Notes under the pieces: model-generated | Databases searched by the model: none | What the model was told of the DNA's origin: nothing | The model's input: only the letters and a program-made list of their open reading frames with translations | Made by a program: the position numbers and the translations under genes | Assembly: GCF_001468225.1 (NCBI RefSeq) | Contig: NZ_LNRU01000006.1 | Coordinates: 248,001 to 312,000 of the forward strand | DNA length: 64,000 nucleotides | Direction of reading: 5' to 3' | Source: Sphingopyxis sp. H053 | GTDB lineage: Bacteria; Pseudomonadota; Alphaproteobacteria; Sphingomonadales; Sphingomonadaceae | Part shown: piece after piece, positions 51,435-60,850 of the stretch | Numbering within the stretch: the stretch's first letter is position 1 | Layout: every line of letters begins with the position of its first letter

Positions 51435-54175
51435 TCGGGCGCCGTCTCGGTCGGGGTCTCGGCCTCGGGCGTTGCTTCGCCTTCGGTGCCTTCGACCTCT
51501 TCCTCGTCGCTTTCCTCGATGAGCGCCGCCGAGACGACATGCTCGTCCTTGGCGACGTCGAACAGGCGTACGCCCGCCGACCCGCGGCCGATGACGCGCA
51601 TCGAATCGAGGCCCATACGGATCAGCTTCGCCTGATCGGTCACCAGCATCAGCTGATGCACCTTGGTTGCGGGGAAGCTGGCGACGACCAGGCCGTTGCG
51701 CGCGATATTATCGATATTGGTGATGCCCTGACCGCCGCGGCCCGTGCGCCGATATTCATAGGCGGACGAGAGCTTGCCATAGCCGTTGGCACAGATGGTC
51801 AGGATGAACTGTTCGCGCGCGGCCAGCTCGGCCATGCGCTCGCCATCGAGCGTCGGTTCATTTTCATTATCTTTCCACGGTGCGGCGCGCAGATAGGCTT
51901 CGCGCTCGTCGCCGGTGGTGCCGACGCGGTGCAGGATCGAGAGCGAGATCACCTCGTCGCCCTCGGCGAGGCGCATGCCGCGCACACCGGTCGAATTGCG
52001 GCTCTGGAATTCGCGCACGTCGTCGCCGGCGAAGCGGATCGCCTTGCCCTGGCGCGTCGCGAGCAGCACATCGTCGCTTTCGTCGAGCAGGGCGACGCCG
52101 ATCAGGCGATCATCCTCATCCTCGCCCTCGAACTTCATCGCGATCTTGCCGTTCGAGGGCACATTGGTGAACGCGTCCATGCTGTTACGACGCACGCTGC
52201 CCTTCGCGGTTGCGAACATGACGTGCAGCTTGCCCCATTCGGCCTCGTCCTCGGGAAGCGGCAGCACGGTCGAGATCGTCTCGCCCTGTGCAAGCGGCAG
52301 CAGGTTGATCATCGGGCGGCCGCGCGTCGCGGGCCCGCCTTCGGGCAGGCGCCATACCTTCATGCGGTACACCTTGCCCGCGGTCGAGAAGAAGAGCACC
52401 GGCGTGTGCGTCGAGGTGACGAACAATTCGGTGACGACATCCTCATCCTTCGTCGCCATGCCGGCGCGGCCCTTGCCGCCGCGGCGCTGGGCGCGGAAGG
52501 TGTCGAGCGGGGTGCGCTTGATATAGCCGTCGAGGGTGACGGTGACGACCATCTCCTCGCGCTCGATCAGATCCTCGTCGTCGATGCCGTCGGCGGCGGG
52601 GGCGAGCAGCGTGCGGCGCGGCGTCGCGAATTCTTCACGCACCGCAACAAGCTCTTCGCGCATCACGCCATAGAGTTTGACGCGGTCGGCGAGGATCGAA
52701 AGCAGTTCCTCAATCTCGGTCGCCAACTCACCGAGTTCCTTGCCAATTTCATCGCGGCCGAGCGCGGTCAGGCGGTGGAGGCGCAGGTCGAGGATCGCCT
52801 TCACCTGTACTTCGGAAAGGCGATAAGTGGCGCTTTCCTCCATCTCGCCCTCGATCGCTTCGACCAGGCGGATGTATGGCGCGATTTCACCGATCGGCCA
52901 TTCGCGCAAGAGCAGCGCTTCGCGGGCGGCGGCGGGCGAGTTCGAGCCGCGGATAATGCGGACGACTTCGTCGAGATTGCTGACCGCGACGACGAGGCCG
53001 AGCAAGATATGCGCGCGGTCGCGCGCCTTCGCGAGTTCGAACTTGCAGCGGCGGGTGATCACTTCCTCGCGGAAGGTGATGAAGGCCGACAATATGTCCT
53101 TCAGCCCCATCATTTCGGGGCGGCCGCCGCGGATCGCGAGCATGTTCGCGGGGAAGCTCGACTGCGCCGGGGTGTGGCGCCAGAGCTGATTGAGCACGAC
53201 CTCGGCGGTCGCGTCGCGCTTCAGCTCGATGACGACGCGCACGCCCTCGCGGTTCGATTCGTCACGAATGTCGGCGACACCCTCGATGCGCTTGTCGCGC
53301 GCCGCTTCGGCGATCTTCTCGACGAGGCCCGACTTGCCGACCTGGAAAGGAATCGACGTCAGAACAATCGATTGGCGGTCGTTCCGGCCTTCCTCGATGA
53401 TGTGCGTCGCGCGCATCATGATTGAACCACGGCCCGTGGCATAGGCGTTGCGCGCGCCGCCCTGGCCGAGCATCATCGCGCCGGTCGGGAAATCGGGACC
53501 GGGGACGATCGCCATCAACCCCTCGAGCGTGACGGGTTCGCCACCTTCGAGTTGTCGGTCGATCATCGCGAGCGTCGCGTCGATGATTTCACCGAGGTTG
53601 TGCGGCGGGATATTGGTCGCCATGCCGACCGCGATGCCGCCGGCGCCGTTAACGAGCAGGTTCGGGAAGCGCGCCGGAAGCACGGTGGGCTCTTCGCGGC
53701 TCGCGTCATAGTTGGGCTGGAAGTCGACCGTATCCTTGTCGAGATCGTTCAGCAGCACCATCGCGGTCTTGGCGAGGCGCGCTTCGGTGTAACGCATCGA
53801 TGCTGGCGGATCGGGGTCCATCGAGCCGAAATTGCCCTGACCGTCGATCAGCGGCACGCGCAGCGACCAGTCCTGCGTCATGCGCGCGAGCGCGTCGTAG
53901 ATCGCGCTGTCGCCGTGCGGGTGATAGTTACCCATCACGTCGCCGACGATCTTCGCCGATTTCTTGTACGGGCGGCCCGGGATGAAGCCGCCTTCCTGCG
54001 CCGCGTAAAGGATGCGGCGATGCACCGGCTTCAGCCCGTCGCGCACGTCGGGGAGCGCGCGGCTGACGATCACGCTCATCGCGTAATCGAGGTATGACGT
54101 CTTCATTTCGTCGACGATGTTGATCGGCGAAACGCCATCCTCGGACGGCGGCGTAGGCGTATTTTCTTCGGTCAA
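51431..54175 (-). CDS. gyrA: DNA gyrase subunit A
   Basis: 914 aa. Catalytic Tyr129 in MRYTEARL; the quinolone-resistance region reads [11 protein letters not shown] with S90 and D94, equivalent to E. coli S83/D87, so no classic resistance change is seen. The GyrA box QRRGGKG is present before the beta-pinwheel. The C-terminal about 40 residues are Glu/Thr/Pro-rich and acidic. Introduces negative supercoils with GyrB. Upstream 235 bp hold a palindrome at 54252-54306. Confidence 0.96.
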   Translation of the reverse strand: MTEENTPTPPSEDGVSPINIVDEMKTSYLDYAMSVIVSRALPDVRDGLKPVHRRILYAAQEGGFIPGRPYKKSAKIVGDVMGNYHPHGDSAIYDALARMTQDWSLRVPLIDGQGNFGSMDPDPPASMRYTEARLAKTAMVLLNDLDKDTVDFQPNYDASREEPTVLPARFPNLLVNGAGGIAVGMATNIPPHNLGEIIDATLAMIDRQLEGGEPVTLEGLMAIVPGPDFPTGAMMLGQGGARNAYATGRGSIMMRATHIIEEGRNDRQSIVLTSIPFQVGKSGLVEKIAEAARDKRIEGVADIRDESNREGVRVVIELKRDATAEVVLNQLWRHTPAQSSFPANMLAIRGGRPEMMGLKDILSAFITFREEVITRRCKFELAKARDRAHILLGLVVAVSNLDEVVRIIRGSNSPAAAREALLLREWPIGEIAPYIRLVEAIEGEMEESATYRLSEVQVKAILDLRLHRLTALGRDEIGKELGELATEIEELLSILADRVKLYGVMREELVAVREEFATPRRTLLAPAADGIDDEDLIEREEMVVTVTLDGYIKRTPLDTFRAQRRGGKGRAGMATKDEDVVTELFVTSTHTPVLFFSTAGKVYRMKVWRLPEGGPATRGRPMINLLPLAQGETISTVLPLPEDEAEWGKLHVMFATAKGSVRRNSMDAFTNVPSNGKIAMKFEGEDEDDRLIGVALLDESDDVLLATRQGKAIRFAGDDVREFQSRNSTGVRGMRLAEGDEVISLSILHRVGTTGDEREAYLRAAPWKDNENEPTLDGERMAELAAREQFILTICANGYGKLSSAYEYRRTGRGGQGITNIDNIARNGLVVASFPATKVHQLMLVTDQAKLIRMGLDSMRVIGRGSAGVRLFDVAKDEHVVSAALIEESDEEEVEGTEGEATPEAETPTETAPE

Positions 54176-54251
54176 GACCCGGCCTTTTTTCTGCTTTTCG
54201 GGAGATGATTTTTTCCTAGCCGATGGTGGGTGGAAAGGCCAGCGATTCGGT

Positions 54252-54306
54252 CATTTTTTCGCTATTTTTTTGCGCGCAGAAATGGCGCGTAACGTGCGAA
54301 AAAATG
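54252..54306. repeat. Two-level palindrome in the gyrA upstream region
   Basis: Perfect 11-bp inverted arms CATTTTTTCGC (54252-54262) and GCGAAAAAATG (54296-54306). Inside lies a second near-palindrome, TTGCGCGC with GCGCGTAA around AGAAATG. No gene ends here, since gyrA and the 54411 gene diverge, so a terminator is unlikely. It could be an operator, a curved-DNA or supercoil-sensing element for gyrA, or a leader structure. Confidence 0.5.
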
Positions 54307-54410
54307 GGGTGAAGGCGTGACGTCATCGGGCTCCATCGCGGGGCTTGCCAATCGCTTCGTCGTCCCTAAAGCTGCGCGCCGATGACCGCTGCAGAGAAAC
54401 CCCGGCGCCG

Positions 54411-55625
54411 ATGGCCCTGATTGCGCTGGTCGGCGCTTCCGAAACGCTGGCCGACGGGTCGCTCCGCGCGCTCGTCACCGTGGCGGGCGAGACGCTGATC
54501 GAGCGGCAGGCGGCGCGCCTTTCCGACGTCGGCGTGACGCATATCGCGGTAGCGGTCGGCGCGGTCCCGGCCGAATTGCTGACGACGTGCGACCGTATCC
54601 GCCGCCGCGGACTGAAGGTGACCGCGGTCCGGGCCGCCGCAGACCTGATGGGGCTGGTCGAGCCCGACGACCGTATCATCCTGGTCGCCGACGGCCTGCG
54701 TGCGGGCGGGACGCATTATGCGGCGATCGCCCGGCCCGGGTCGCCGGCGATCCTCGTCACCGGCGATACCCCGCTGACGCAGGGGTTCGAGCGCATCGAC
54801 GCGACCCGCCGCTGGGGCGGACTTGCGTGCATTTCGGAGCCGATGGTCGCCGAACTCGCCGCGATGCCCGGCGAATGGGACATGATGCTGACGCTGCTGC
54901 GCCTCGCGGTGCAATCGGGCGCGCGGCGGCTCTATTGCGAGCCCGCGCTGTTCGAACAGGGCGAGATCGCGATCGTCGCCGATCGCCCCACCGCGGCGCT
55001 GATCGAGCAGTCGAGCCTGCAACAGGTCGAATATGGCGGCATGGGGCTCGGCCGTTCGGCGATCATGATGCCGCTGATCCGGCTTGTCGGACCCTTGCTG
55101 GTCAAATCGCCCGCCACCGCACGCTATCTGCCCTATGTCACCGCGTTGCTGTGGGTGATCGTTGGGTTGCTGGCGGCGACCGGGCTTGCCGCCGCAGGCG
55201 CTTTGGTGGCGATCTTCGGCGGGCTTGGCCTGGCCGCGATGCGCTTCCTGTCGGCCTTTCGCGCCGAAAGCGCGGCGCAGGACCGGACCCGCGAGGTGAT
55301 CCGCACCTTTGCCTGGGTGCTGCTCGCCATTTTCCCGTGGCTCCTGTCGCTCGCCGGTCCGGAGCACAAAATGCCGCTGTTTTCGGAGGCCGCGATGGCG
55401 CCGTGCCTCGCCGCGACGATCCTGCTCGCGCGCTGGCTTTACGAGGATTCGGGCGAGCGCCGGCGATTCCATTGGCTGCTTCCCGACGCCGATCAGGCGT
55501 GGATCATGCTCGCCCCCGCGCTGTTGTTCGGCTTCGCACCGCTGATGTTTGCGATCCTGCCTCTGCTCGCGCTGTTCCAGATCCTGCTCTGGCTGCGCCT
55601 CGCGCGGCGCCCGGAAACACGTTAA
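54411..55625 (+). CDS. Hypothetical protein: nucleotidyltransferase-like N-terminus, membrane C-terminus
   Basis: 404 aa from ATG 54411. The N-terminal about 200 residues (ALIALVGASETLADGS, VAGETLIERQAARLSDVGVTHIAVAV, DDRIILVADGL) resemble a sugar-phosphate/NTP-transferase Rossmann fold. The C-terminal about 180 residues have four or five hydrophobic helices. It lacks the D-x2-D-G CDP-alcohol motif, so it is not a typical IPCT-DIPPS fusion. The likely substrate is unknown. It is followed after 59 bp by the 55685 gene. Confidence 0.6.
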   Translation: MALIALVGASETLADGSLRALVTVAGETLIERQAARLSDVGVTHIAVAVGAVPAELLTTCDRIRRRGLKVTAVRAAADLMGLVEPDDRIILVADGLRAGGTHYAAIARPGSPAILVTGDTPLTQGFERIDATRRWGGLACISEPMVAELAAMPGEWDMMLTLLRLAVQSGARRLYCEPALFEQGEIAIVADRPTAALIEQSSLQQVEYGGMGLGRSAIMMPLIRLVGPLLVKSPATARYLPYVTALLWVIVGLLAATGLAAAGALVAIFGGLGLAAMRFLSAFRAESAAQDRTREVIRTFAWVLLAIFPWLLSLAGPEHKMPLFSEAAMAPCLAATILLARWLYEDSGERRRFHWLLPDADQAWIMLAPALLFGFAPLMFAILPLLALFQILLWLRLARRPETR

Positions 55626-55644
55626 AACATATGCGTTTGAAGGT

Positions 55645-55659
55645 TTAACGCCTATTAAC
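55645..55659 (+). promoter_or_regulatory. Possible CtrA-like site (TTAA-N6-TTAAC)
   Basis: TTAA, six bases, TTAAC, in the short gap before the 55685 gene; the spacer is one base shorter than the usual seven. Another GTTAA is at 55621. A weak candidate on its own, of interest because of the His-less kinase downstream. Confidence 0.25.
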
Positions 55660-55684
55660 GCTATGCTGTTATTGGCGGATACGC

Positions 55685-56584
55685 ATGAGTGAATCCGTCT
55701 CCTCTCCCGGCACCGAGACGCCGTCGCCGACGCTGTCTGCGCGCCTGCGCGAACTGGCGGGCTATCTGGCCGCGCCGGCTGCCGGGCGGCTCACCGAGGA
55801 GCAGCGCGCGCTGTCCTTGGGCGTCGCGCGCCGACTGGTCGTCGATGTCGCGGCAAGGCTCGATCCCCGTATCGATCCGGGCCTCCTGTGGAACGAGTGG
55901 CTGCGCGGCGGATTGCCATGCGCCGCGCGGCTGGCGGGCGTTTGTTTCGCGCGCGCCGAGGAGCATCGCTGGCGCGAGCAATCGGGGCAACGAACCAGCC
56001 CGCCGCCGGTTCTGTCCGAACCCGAAACAGCCCACGCCGATGCGCCAGCGGAGAGCGTGCCGCTGTCCGATATCGACCGCGCTTATCTCGCGCTGCAGAT
56101 CGCCGACCGCCGCCGCTTCGACGCGCTGGGCAATCCCGCGCTTGCGATCGCCGATCTCGACGGCGAAACTTTCCGCGCGCTGTTGCTCGATATCGCCGCG
56201 TGGCGGCTGGCCGAGGTGAGCGGCGACAAGCGACGGGCCGCCGATCTGGGCGATGCGGTCCGCATCGCGATCGAACGGCAGGCCGACGAAACCGGTATGG
56301 CGGACGCCGGACATGCCTATTACGAGGTTTTGGGTGCTGCATTGCCCGCCGCGGCGGCCGCGGCGATCGCACGCCACAATTGGCCGACGCTGATCGCTCT
56401 CGCCGCGTCGGCGCACCGCCGCGCCTATGACGACATGGCGATCACGCTCCTGACAGCCGAAACCGCCGCGCTGCCTTCGCTGCTCGCTCCGCTGCGTCTC
56501 GATCACGCGGTGCTGGCGCCACTCGAGGCGTCGCTGGTTATGCTGCCCGCGCGGGCGGTGAGCGATGTGAACGACGGTGAGTGA
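55685..56584 (+). CDS. Hypothetical helical protein preceding the kinase-like gene
   Basis: 299 aa, soluble, Ala/Leu/Arg-rich, predicted almost all helical, with no signal peptide. Stretches such as RRLVVDVAARLDPRID and HNWPTLIALAASAHRRAYDD suggest a repeat-like helical scaffold. No domain is recognised with confidence. It overlaps the downstream kinase-like gene by 8 nt, implying coupled translation and perhaps a physical partnership. Confidence 0.6.
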   Translation: MSESVSSPGTETPSPTLSARLRELAGYLAAPAAGRLTEEQRALSLGVARRLVVDVAARLDPRIDPGLLWNEWLRGGLPCAARLAGVCFARAEEHRWREQSGQRTSPPPVLSEPETAHADAPAESVPLSDIDRAYLALQIADRRRFDALGNPALAIADLDGETFRALLLDIAAWRLAEVSGDKRRAADLGDAVRIAIERQADETGMADAGHAYYEVLGAALPAAAAAAIARHNWPTLIALAASAHRRAYDDMAITLLTAETAALPSLLAPLRLDHAVLAPLEASLVMLPARAVSDVNDGE

Positions 56585-57944
56585 GCGCATCATCCGGGGC
56601 CGGGTCGACCGGTCGGGGGCGCTGGTCAGCGCCGATACGCCGTTGTTGCGTCTGCAGCAGCGTGCGGGCGCGGGGCTCGATAAGCCGCTCGCGCTGCCGC
56701 ATCTCGCGCGGCTCGTCGCGCTGGCACAGCGGCTTCAGCGCGACATCAGCCGGCCCCTATACGCCGCCGACGACCATAGCGACATCCACGCGCTCGTCCG
56801 CATCACGCCCGATGCCGACGGCGCGAGTCTCGAGATCAGCGACTGGCGTACACGCCCGGTGATGCAGCCGCAGGTGCCTGTGATTGCCGACAGCGCCGCC
56901 GTACCGCAAAGCTGGACGTGGGAATGCGACCAACAGCTGCGCCTGGTAGCGCTGCACGCCGCGCCCGATGCGCCCGCCATTCCGGGCGGTTGGGAAGGCC
57001 GCTCGCTGTCGGAATTGTTCGAGCTCCAGCCCGACGAAGACGGGCGTTTTCCTGTGTTGCGCGCGCTCGCGCGCCAGTCGCGCTTTGAAAGCCAGCGCGT
57101 GCAGGCGGCGGGGATCGCGATGACTTTGTCGGGCGAAGCCTTGTTCGACGCCACGGGGCGTTTCACGGGTTTTCGTGGGCTTGCGGTCGTCGCCGAAGAT
57201 CAGGTGCCCGCCGAACCGAAGGGGGGCGGGGCGCTCGTCGATCCGGCGTTCGGATCGCTCCCGCTGTCCGATCCGCAGTTCGGCCGCCGCATCGATGGCG
57301 CGCTGCGCGGCCCGCTGAGCCGCATCATCGCGACGGCGGAGACGATTTCGGGACAGTTCGACGGCCCGATCCGCGCCGATTATGCGCGCTATGCCGGCGA
57401 TATTGCGCATGCGGGGCGCCATCTGCTGGGCCTCGTCGACGATCTGGCCGATCTTCAGAATATCGAGCGGCCCGGGTTCAAGGCCGCGCGCGACGAAATC
57501 GACCTGGGGGATCTCGCGCGCCGCGCGGTCGGCCTGCTCGGCATGAAGGCCGAGGAAAAGGGCATCCGCATCGATGCGCCGCGCACCGACGACCGGGCGC
57601 CGGCCACCGGCGAGTTTCGCCGCGTTTTGCAGGTGCTGCTCAACCTGCTCGGCAATGCCATCCGCTATTCACCCGACAACTCGCAAATCTGGATCCGCGT
57701 CGACCGCGAAGGCGACCGCGCGATGGTTACCGTCGCCGACCAGGGGCAGGGGATCGACGCCGAGCAGCAGGCCGTGGTGTTCGAGAAGTTCGAGCGGCTC
57801 GGCCGCACCGACAGCGGCGGTTCGGGCCTCGGCCTCTATATCGCCCGCCGCCTGGCGCGCGCGATGGACGGCGAACTGACCGTCGATAGTGCGCCGGGCC
57901 AGGGCGCGCGCTTTACGCTGAGCCTGCCGGCGCGCGACGCCTGA
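56577..57944 (+). CDS. Histidine-kinase-like protein lacking the phosphoacceptor histidine
   Basis: 455 aa with a GTG start, overlapping the previous gene by 8 nt. PAS-like region at about 105-215; no membrane helix. The dimerisation helix reads RRIDGALRGPLSRIIATAETI, where the usual SHELRTPL would put His at position 241; here it is Gly. The ATPase domain looks active: NLLGNAIRYSP (N), DQGQGID (G1), FEKFER (F), GGSGLGLYIA (G2). This recalls DivL of Caulobacter, which has Tyr in place of His, but it is not clearly DivL. Confidence 0.8.
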   Translation: MSERIIRGRVDRSGALVSADTPLLRLQQRAGAGLDKPLALPHLARLVALAQRLQRDISRPLYAADDHSDIHALVRITPDADGASLEISDWRTRPVMQPQVPVIADSAAVPQSWTWECDQQLRLVALHAAPDAPAIPGGWEGRSLSELFELQPDEDGRFPVLRALARQSRFESQRVQAAGIAMTLSGEALFDATGRFTGFRGLAVVAEDQVPAEPKGGGALVDPAFGSLPLSDPQFGRRIDGALRGPLSRIIATAETISGQFDGPIRADYARYAGDIAHAGRHLLGLVDDLADLQNIERPGFKAARDEIDLGDLARRAVGLLGMKAEEKGIRIDAPRTDDRAPATGEFRRVLQVLLNLLGNAIRYSPDNSQIWIRVDREGDRAMVTVADQGQGIDAEQQAVVFEKFERLGRTDSGGSGLGLYIARRLARAMDGELTVDSAPGQGARFTLSLPARDA

Positions 57945-57945
57945 A

Positions 57946-57982
57946 TCGAAACGGCGGCACAGTCGCCTGCGCCGCCGCTCGA
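57946..57982. terminator. Possible hairpin terminator between the kinase-like gene and gltA
   Basis: Seven-base arms CGGCGGC (57952-57958) and GCCGCCG (57971-57977) with outer TCGA/TCGA pairs, between two converging genes. U-tracts are weak on both sides, so termination strength is uncertain. Confidence 0.4.
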
Positions 57983-58002
57983 AATTTCCGATCTTTGAGC
58001 GC

Positions 58003-59286
58003 TTAACGCTTGTCCACCGGGACGAACGGACGATGCGCCGCGCCAGTGTAGAGCTGACGCGGGCGGCCGATCTTCTGCGCGGGGTCTGAAATCATTTCGT
58101 TCCACTGCGCGACCCAGCCGACGGTGCGGGCGAGCGCGAAGAGCGCGGTGAACATCGTCGTCGGGAAACCGATCGCCGACAGGATCACGCCCGAATAGAA
58201 GTCGACGTTCGGGAAAAGCTTCTTCTCGATGAAATAGGGATCGTTGAGCGCCATTTCCTCAAGCTGCAACGCGACTTCGAAGACGGGGTCGTTGACCTTC
58301 AGTGCTTCGAACACTTCGCGCACCGTCTTCTGCATCACGGTCGCGCGCGGATCGTAGTTTTTATAGACGCGGTGACCGAAGCCCATCAGGCGGAACGGAT
58401 CGTCCTTGTCCTTCGCGCGCGCGATATATTCGGGAATGCGTTCCGGGCGGCCGATTTCGCGCAGCATGTTGAGCGCGGCTTCGTTTGCACCGCCATGCGC
58501 GGGGCCCCACAGGCAGGCGATGCCCGCCGCGATGCACGCGAAGGGATTGGCGCCCGACGAGCCGGCGAGGCGGACGGTCGAGGTCGACGCATTCTGTTCG
58601 TGATCGGCGTGGAGGATGAAGATGCGGTCGAGCGCGCGTTCGACGACCGGGTTCACCTCATAGGGCTCCGCGGGCACGCCGAAGGTCATGCGCAGGAAAT
58701 TGCCGGTATAGCTCAGCGAATTGTCGGGATAGACGAAGGGCTGGCCGACCGAATATTTGTAAGCCATCGCGGCGATCGTCGGCATTTTTGCGATCAGGCG
58801 GTGGCTGGCGATCATCCGCTGGTGCGGATCGTGGATCTCGGTCGAGTCGTGATAAAAAGCGCTGAGCGCGCCGACGACGCCGCACATGACGGCCATCGGG
58901 TGCGCGTCGCGGCGAAAACCGCGATAGAAGGTCGCGAGCTGTTCGTGCAGCATCGTGTGGCGCGTGATCGTCGTGTCGAAATCGGCCAGTTCCTGCGCAT
59001 TCGGCAGTTCGCCGTTGAGCAGCAGATAGCAGGTTTCCATGAAGCTCGAATGTTCGGCGAGATCGCCGATCGCATAACCGCGGTGGAGCAGCACGCCCTC
59101 GTCGCCATCGATATAGGTGATCTGCGATTCGCAGCTCGCGGTCGAGGTGAAGCCGGGATCGTAAGTGAAGGCGCCGGTCTGGGCGTAGAATTTGCGGATA
59201 TCGACGACGTCGGGGCCGACGGTGCCCGACAGGACAGGGCTGTCGACGGTCGTGTCGCCCAGCGTGATTTTCGCGGTGTCGGTCAT
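58003..59286 (-). CDS. gltA: Citrate synthase
   Basis: 427 aa type II (hexameric) form. Catalytic residues sit in [32 protein letters not shown] and [14 protein letters not shown]. The N-terminal beta-domain ([19 protein letters not shown]) marks the Gram-negative NADH-sensitive type. Condenses acetyl-CoA with oxaloacetate. It is 38 nt downstream of gltX. Confidence 0.96.
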   Translation of the reverse strand: MTDTAKITLGDTTVDSPVLSGTVGPDVVDIRKFYAQTGAFTYDPGFTSTASCESQITYIDGDEGVLLHRGYAIGDLAEHSSFMETCYLLLNGELPNAQELADFDTTITRHTMLHEQLATFYRGFRRDAHPMAVMCGVVGALSAFYHDSTEIHDPHQRMIASHRLIAKMPTIAAMAYKYSVGQPFVYPDNSLSYTGNFLRMTFGVPAEPYEVNPVVERALDRIFILHADHEQNASTSTVRLAGSSGANPFACIAAGIACLWGPAHGGANEAALNMLREIGRPERIPEYIARAKDKDDPFRLMGFGHRVYKNYDPRATVMQKTVREVFEALKVNDPVFEVALQLEEMALNDPYFIEKKLFPNVDFYSGVILSAIGFPTTMFTALFALARTVGWVAQWNEMISDPAQKIGRPRQLYTGAAHRPFVPVDKR

Positions 59287-59324
59287 ATTTTGTTCCCTGT
59301 ACTGACAGCGGGGAGAGAGAGTGG

Positions 59325-60791
59325 CTACGCCCCTGCCGGATAATGTTGCGCTGCGTCAAGTCGGGCCAGACTGACATCTCGTCCGAGCAACAGCAGCACG
59401 TCGAAAATTCCTGGGGAAATGGTTCGGCCGGTTAGTGCAGCGCGTAGGGGTTGCGCGAGTTTTCCGAGCCCCAGTTCGGCGGCTTCGGCTTCGGCGCGCA
59501 CGGCCGCATCCAGCTCTTCTATCGTCCAGTCGTTCAGCCCGCGCAGCCGCTCTGTCACCGCGGCAAGCAGGCCTTCGGGCGAGGCCCTTAGCACCTCGGC
59601 CGCCTTTTCGTCCACCGGCAACGGGTCGGGTTGGAACAGGAAAATTGCGCCATCGGCGATTTCGTCGAGCGTCTTGGCGCGGGGTTTCAGCGACTCCATT
59701 GCGCGCGTCAGCAGTTCGCGATCGGCGCCGTCCAGCGCGCGGCCGACCAGCTTTTCGACCCGCGGCGCCACCAGATCGGCGAGCCGGGCATCGCCGGCCT
59801 CGCGGAGATAATGGCCGTTCAGATTCTCGAGCTTTTTGAAATCGAAACGCGACGGCGAGCGGCCGACGTGCGCGAGGTCGAACCATTCGGTCGCCTGTTC
59901 GCGGCTGATGATTTCATTGTCGCCATGTCCCCAGCCGAGGCGGAGGAGGTAATTGTTCACCGCTTCGGGCAGATAGCCCATTTCATCGCGATACGCGTCG
60001 ACCCCGAGCGCCCCATGGCGTTTCGACAGCTTCGCGCCGTCGGCGCCGTGAATAAGCGGAACATGCGCATAGACCGGCTCGCGCCAGTTCATCGAGCGGA
60101 TCAGTGCGAGCTGGCGGAAGGCGTTGTTGAGGTGGTCGTCGCCCCGGATAACGTGCGTCACGCCCATATCATTATCGTCGACGACGACGCTGAGCATATA
60201 GGTCGGGGTTCCATCGCTGCGCAGCAGGACAAAATCGTCGAGTTCGGCGTTCTGGACGGTGACATCGCCCTGAACCTTGTCGGCGATGGTTGCCGCGCCA
60301 TCCTGCGGCGCACGCAGGCGGATGACATGCGGCACCGACGGATCGCCGTCGTTCCGATCACGCCACGGGCTGCGGACGCGGAAGGGCAGGCGCTTTTCCT
60401 GCGCCTCGGCGCGCATCGCGGCGAGTTCGTCCTGCGTCAGGTAGCAGCGATAGGCTTCGCCTTTCGCGAGCAGTTCCGCCGCAACCTCGGCATGGCGCGG
60501 CGCGCGCGCGAACTGGAACACCGTCTCGCCATCCCAGTCGAGGTCGAGCCACTGCATCCCGTCGATGATCGCGTCGATCGCCGCGTCGGTCGAACGCGCA
60601 CGATCGGTATCCTCGACGCGAAGCAGGAATTTCCCGCCATGATGCCGCGCGAACAGCCAGTTGAACAAGGCGGTGCGCGCGCCGCCGATGTGCAGGAAAC
60701 CGGTCGGCGAGGGCGCAAAACGCGTCACCACGTCGGCGCCGCTTGCCTCGGGATTCGCTTCTGCCACTTTGGTTTGGTTTTCGGTTGCCAC
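59325..60791 (-). CDS. gltX: Glutamyl-tRNA synthetase
   Basis: 488 aa from GTG 60791, chosen because GAGG lies about 7 nt upstream; GTG 60806 would add five residues with a poorer site. Class I motifs [13 protein letters not shown] and AKLSKRHGA are present. Charges tRNA-Glu (and possibly tRNA-Gln in alphaproteobacteria). Divergent from comEC, with 59 bp between starts. Confidence 0.95.
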   Translation of the reverse strand: MATENQTKVAEANPEASGADVVTRFAPSPTGFLHIGGARTALFNWLFARHHGGKFLLRVEDTDRARSTDAAIDAIIDGMQWLDLDWDGETVFQFARAPRHAEVAAELLAKGEAYRCYLTQDELAAMRAEAQEKRLPFRVRSPWRDRNDGDPSVPHVIRLRAPQDGAATIADKVQGDVTVQNAELDDFVLLRSDGTPTYMLSVVVDDNDMGVTHVIRGDDHLNNAFRQLALIRSMNWREPVYAHVPLIHGADGAKLSKRHGALGVDAYRDEMGYLPEAVNNYLLRLGWGHGDNEIISREQATEWFDLAHVGRSPSRFDFKKLENLNGHYLREAGDARLADLVAPRVEKLVGRALDGADRELLTRAMESLKPRAKTLDEIADGAIFLFQPDPLPVDEKAAEVLRASPEGLLAAVTERLRGLNDWTIEELDAAVRAEAEAAELGLGKLAQPLRAALTGRTISPGIFDVLLLLGRDVSLARLDAAQHYPAGA

Positions 60792-60850
60792 TATGGCCTC
60801 TTTCACTCAATTTGCCGCTCTTCTGGGCGGGGATCGGGGGAGCCCCTAGC

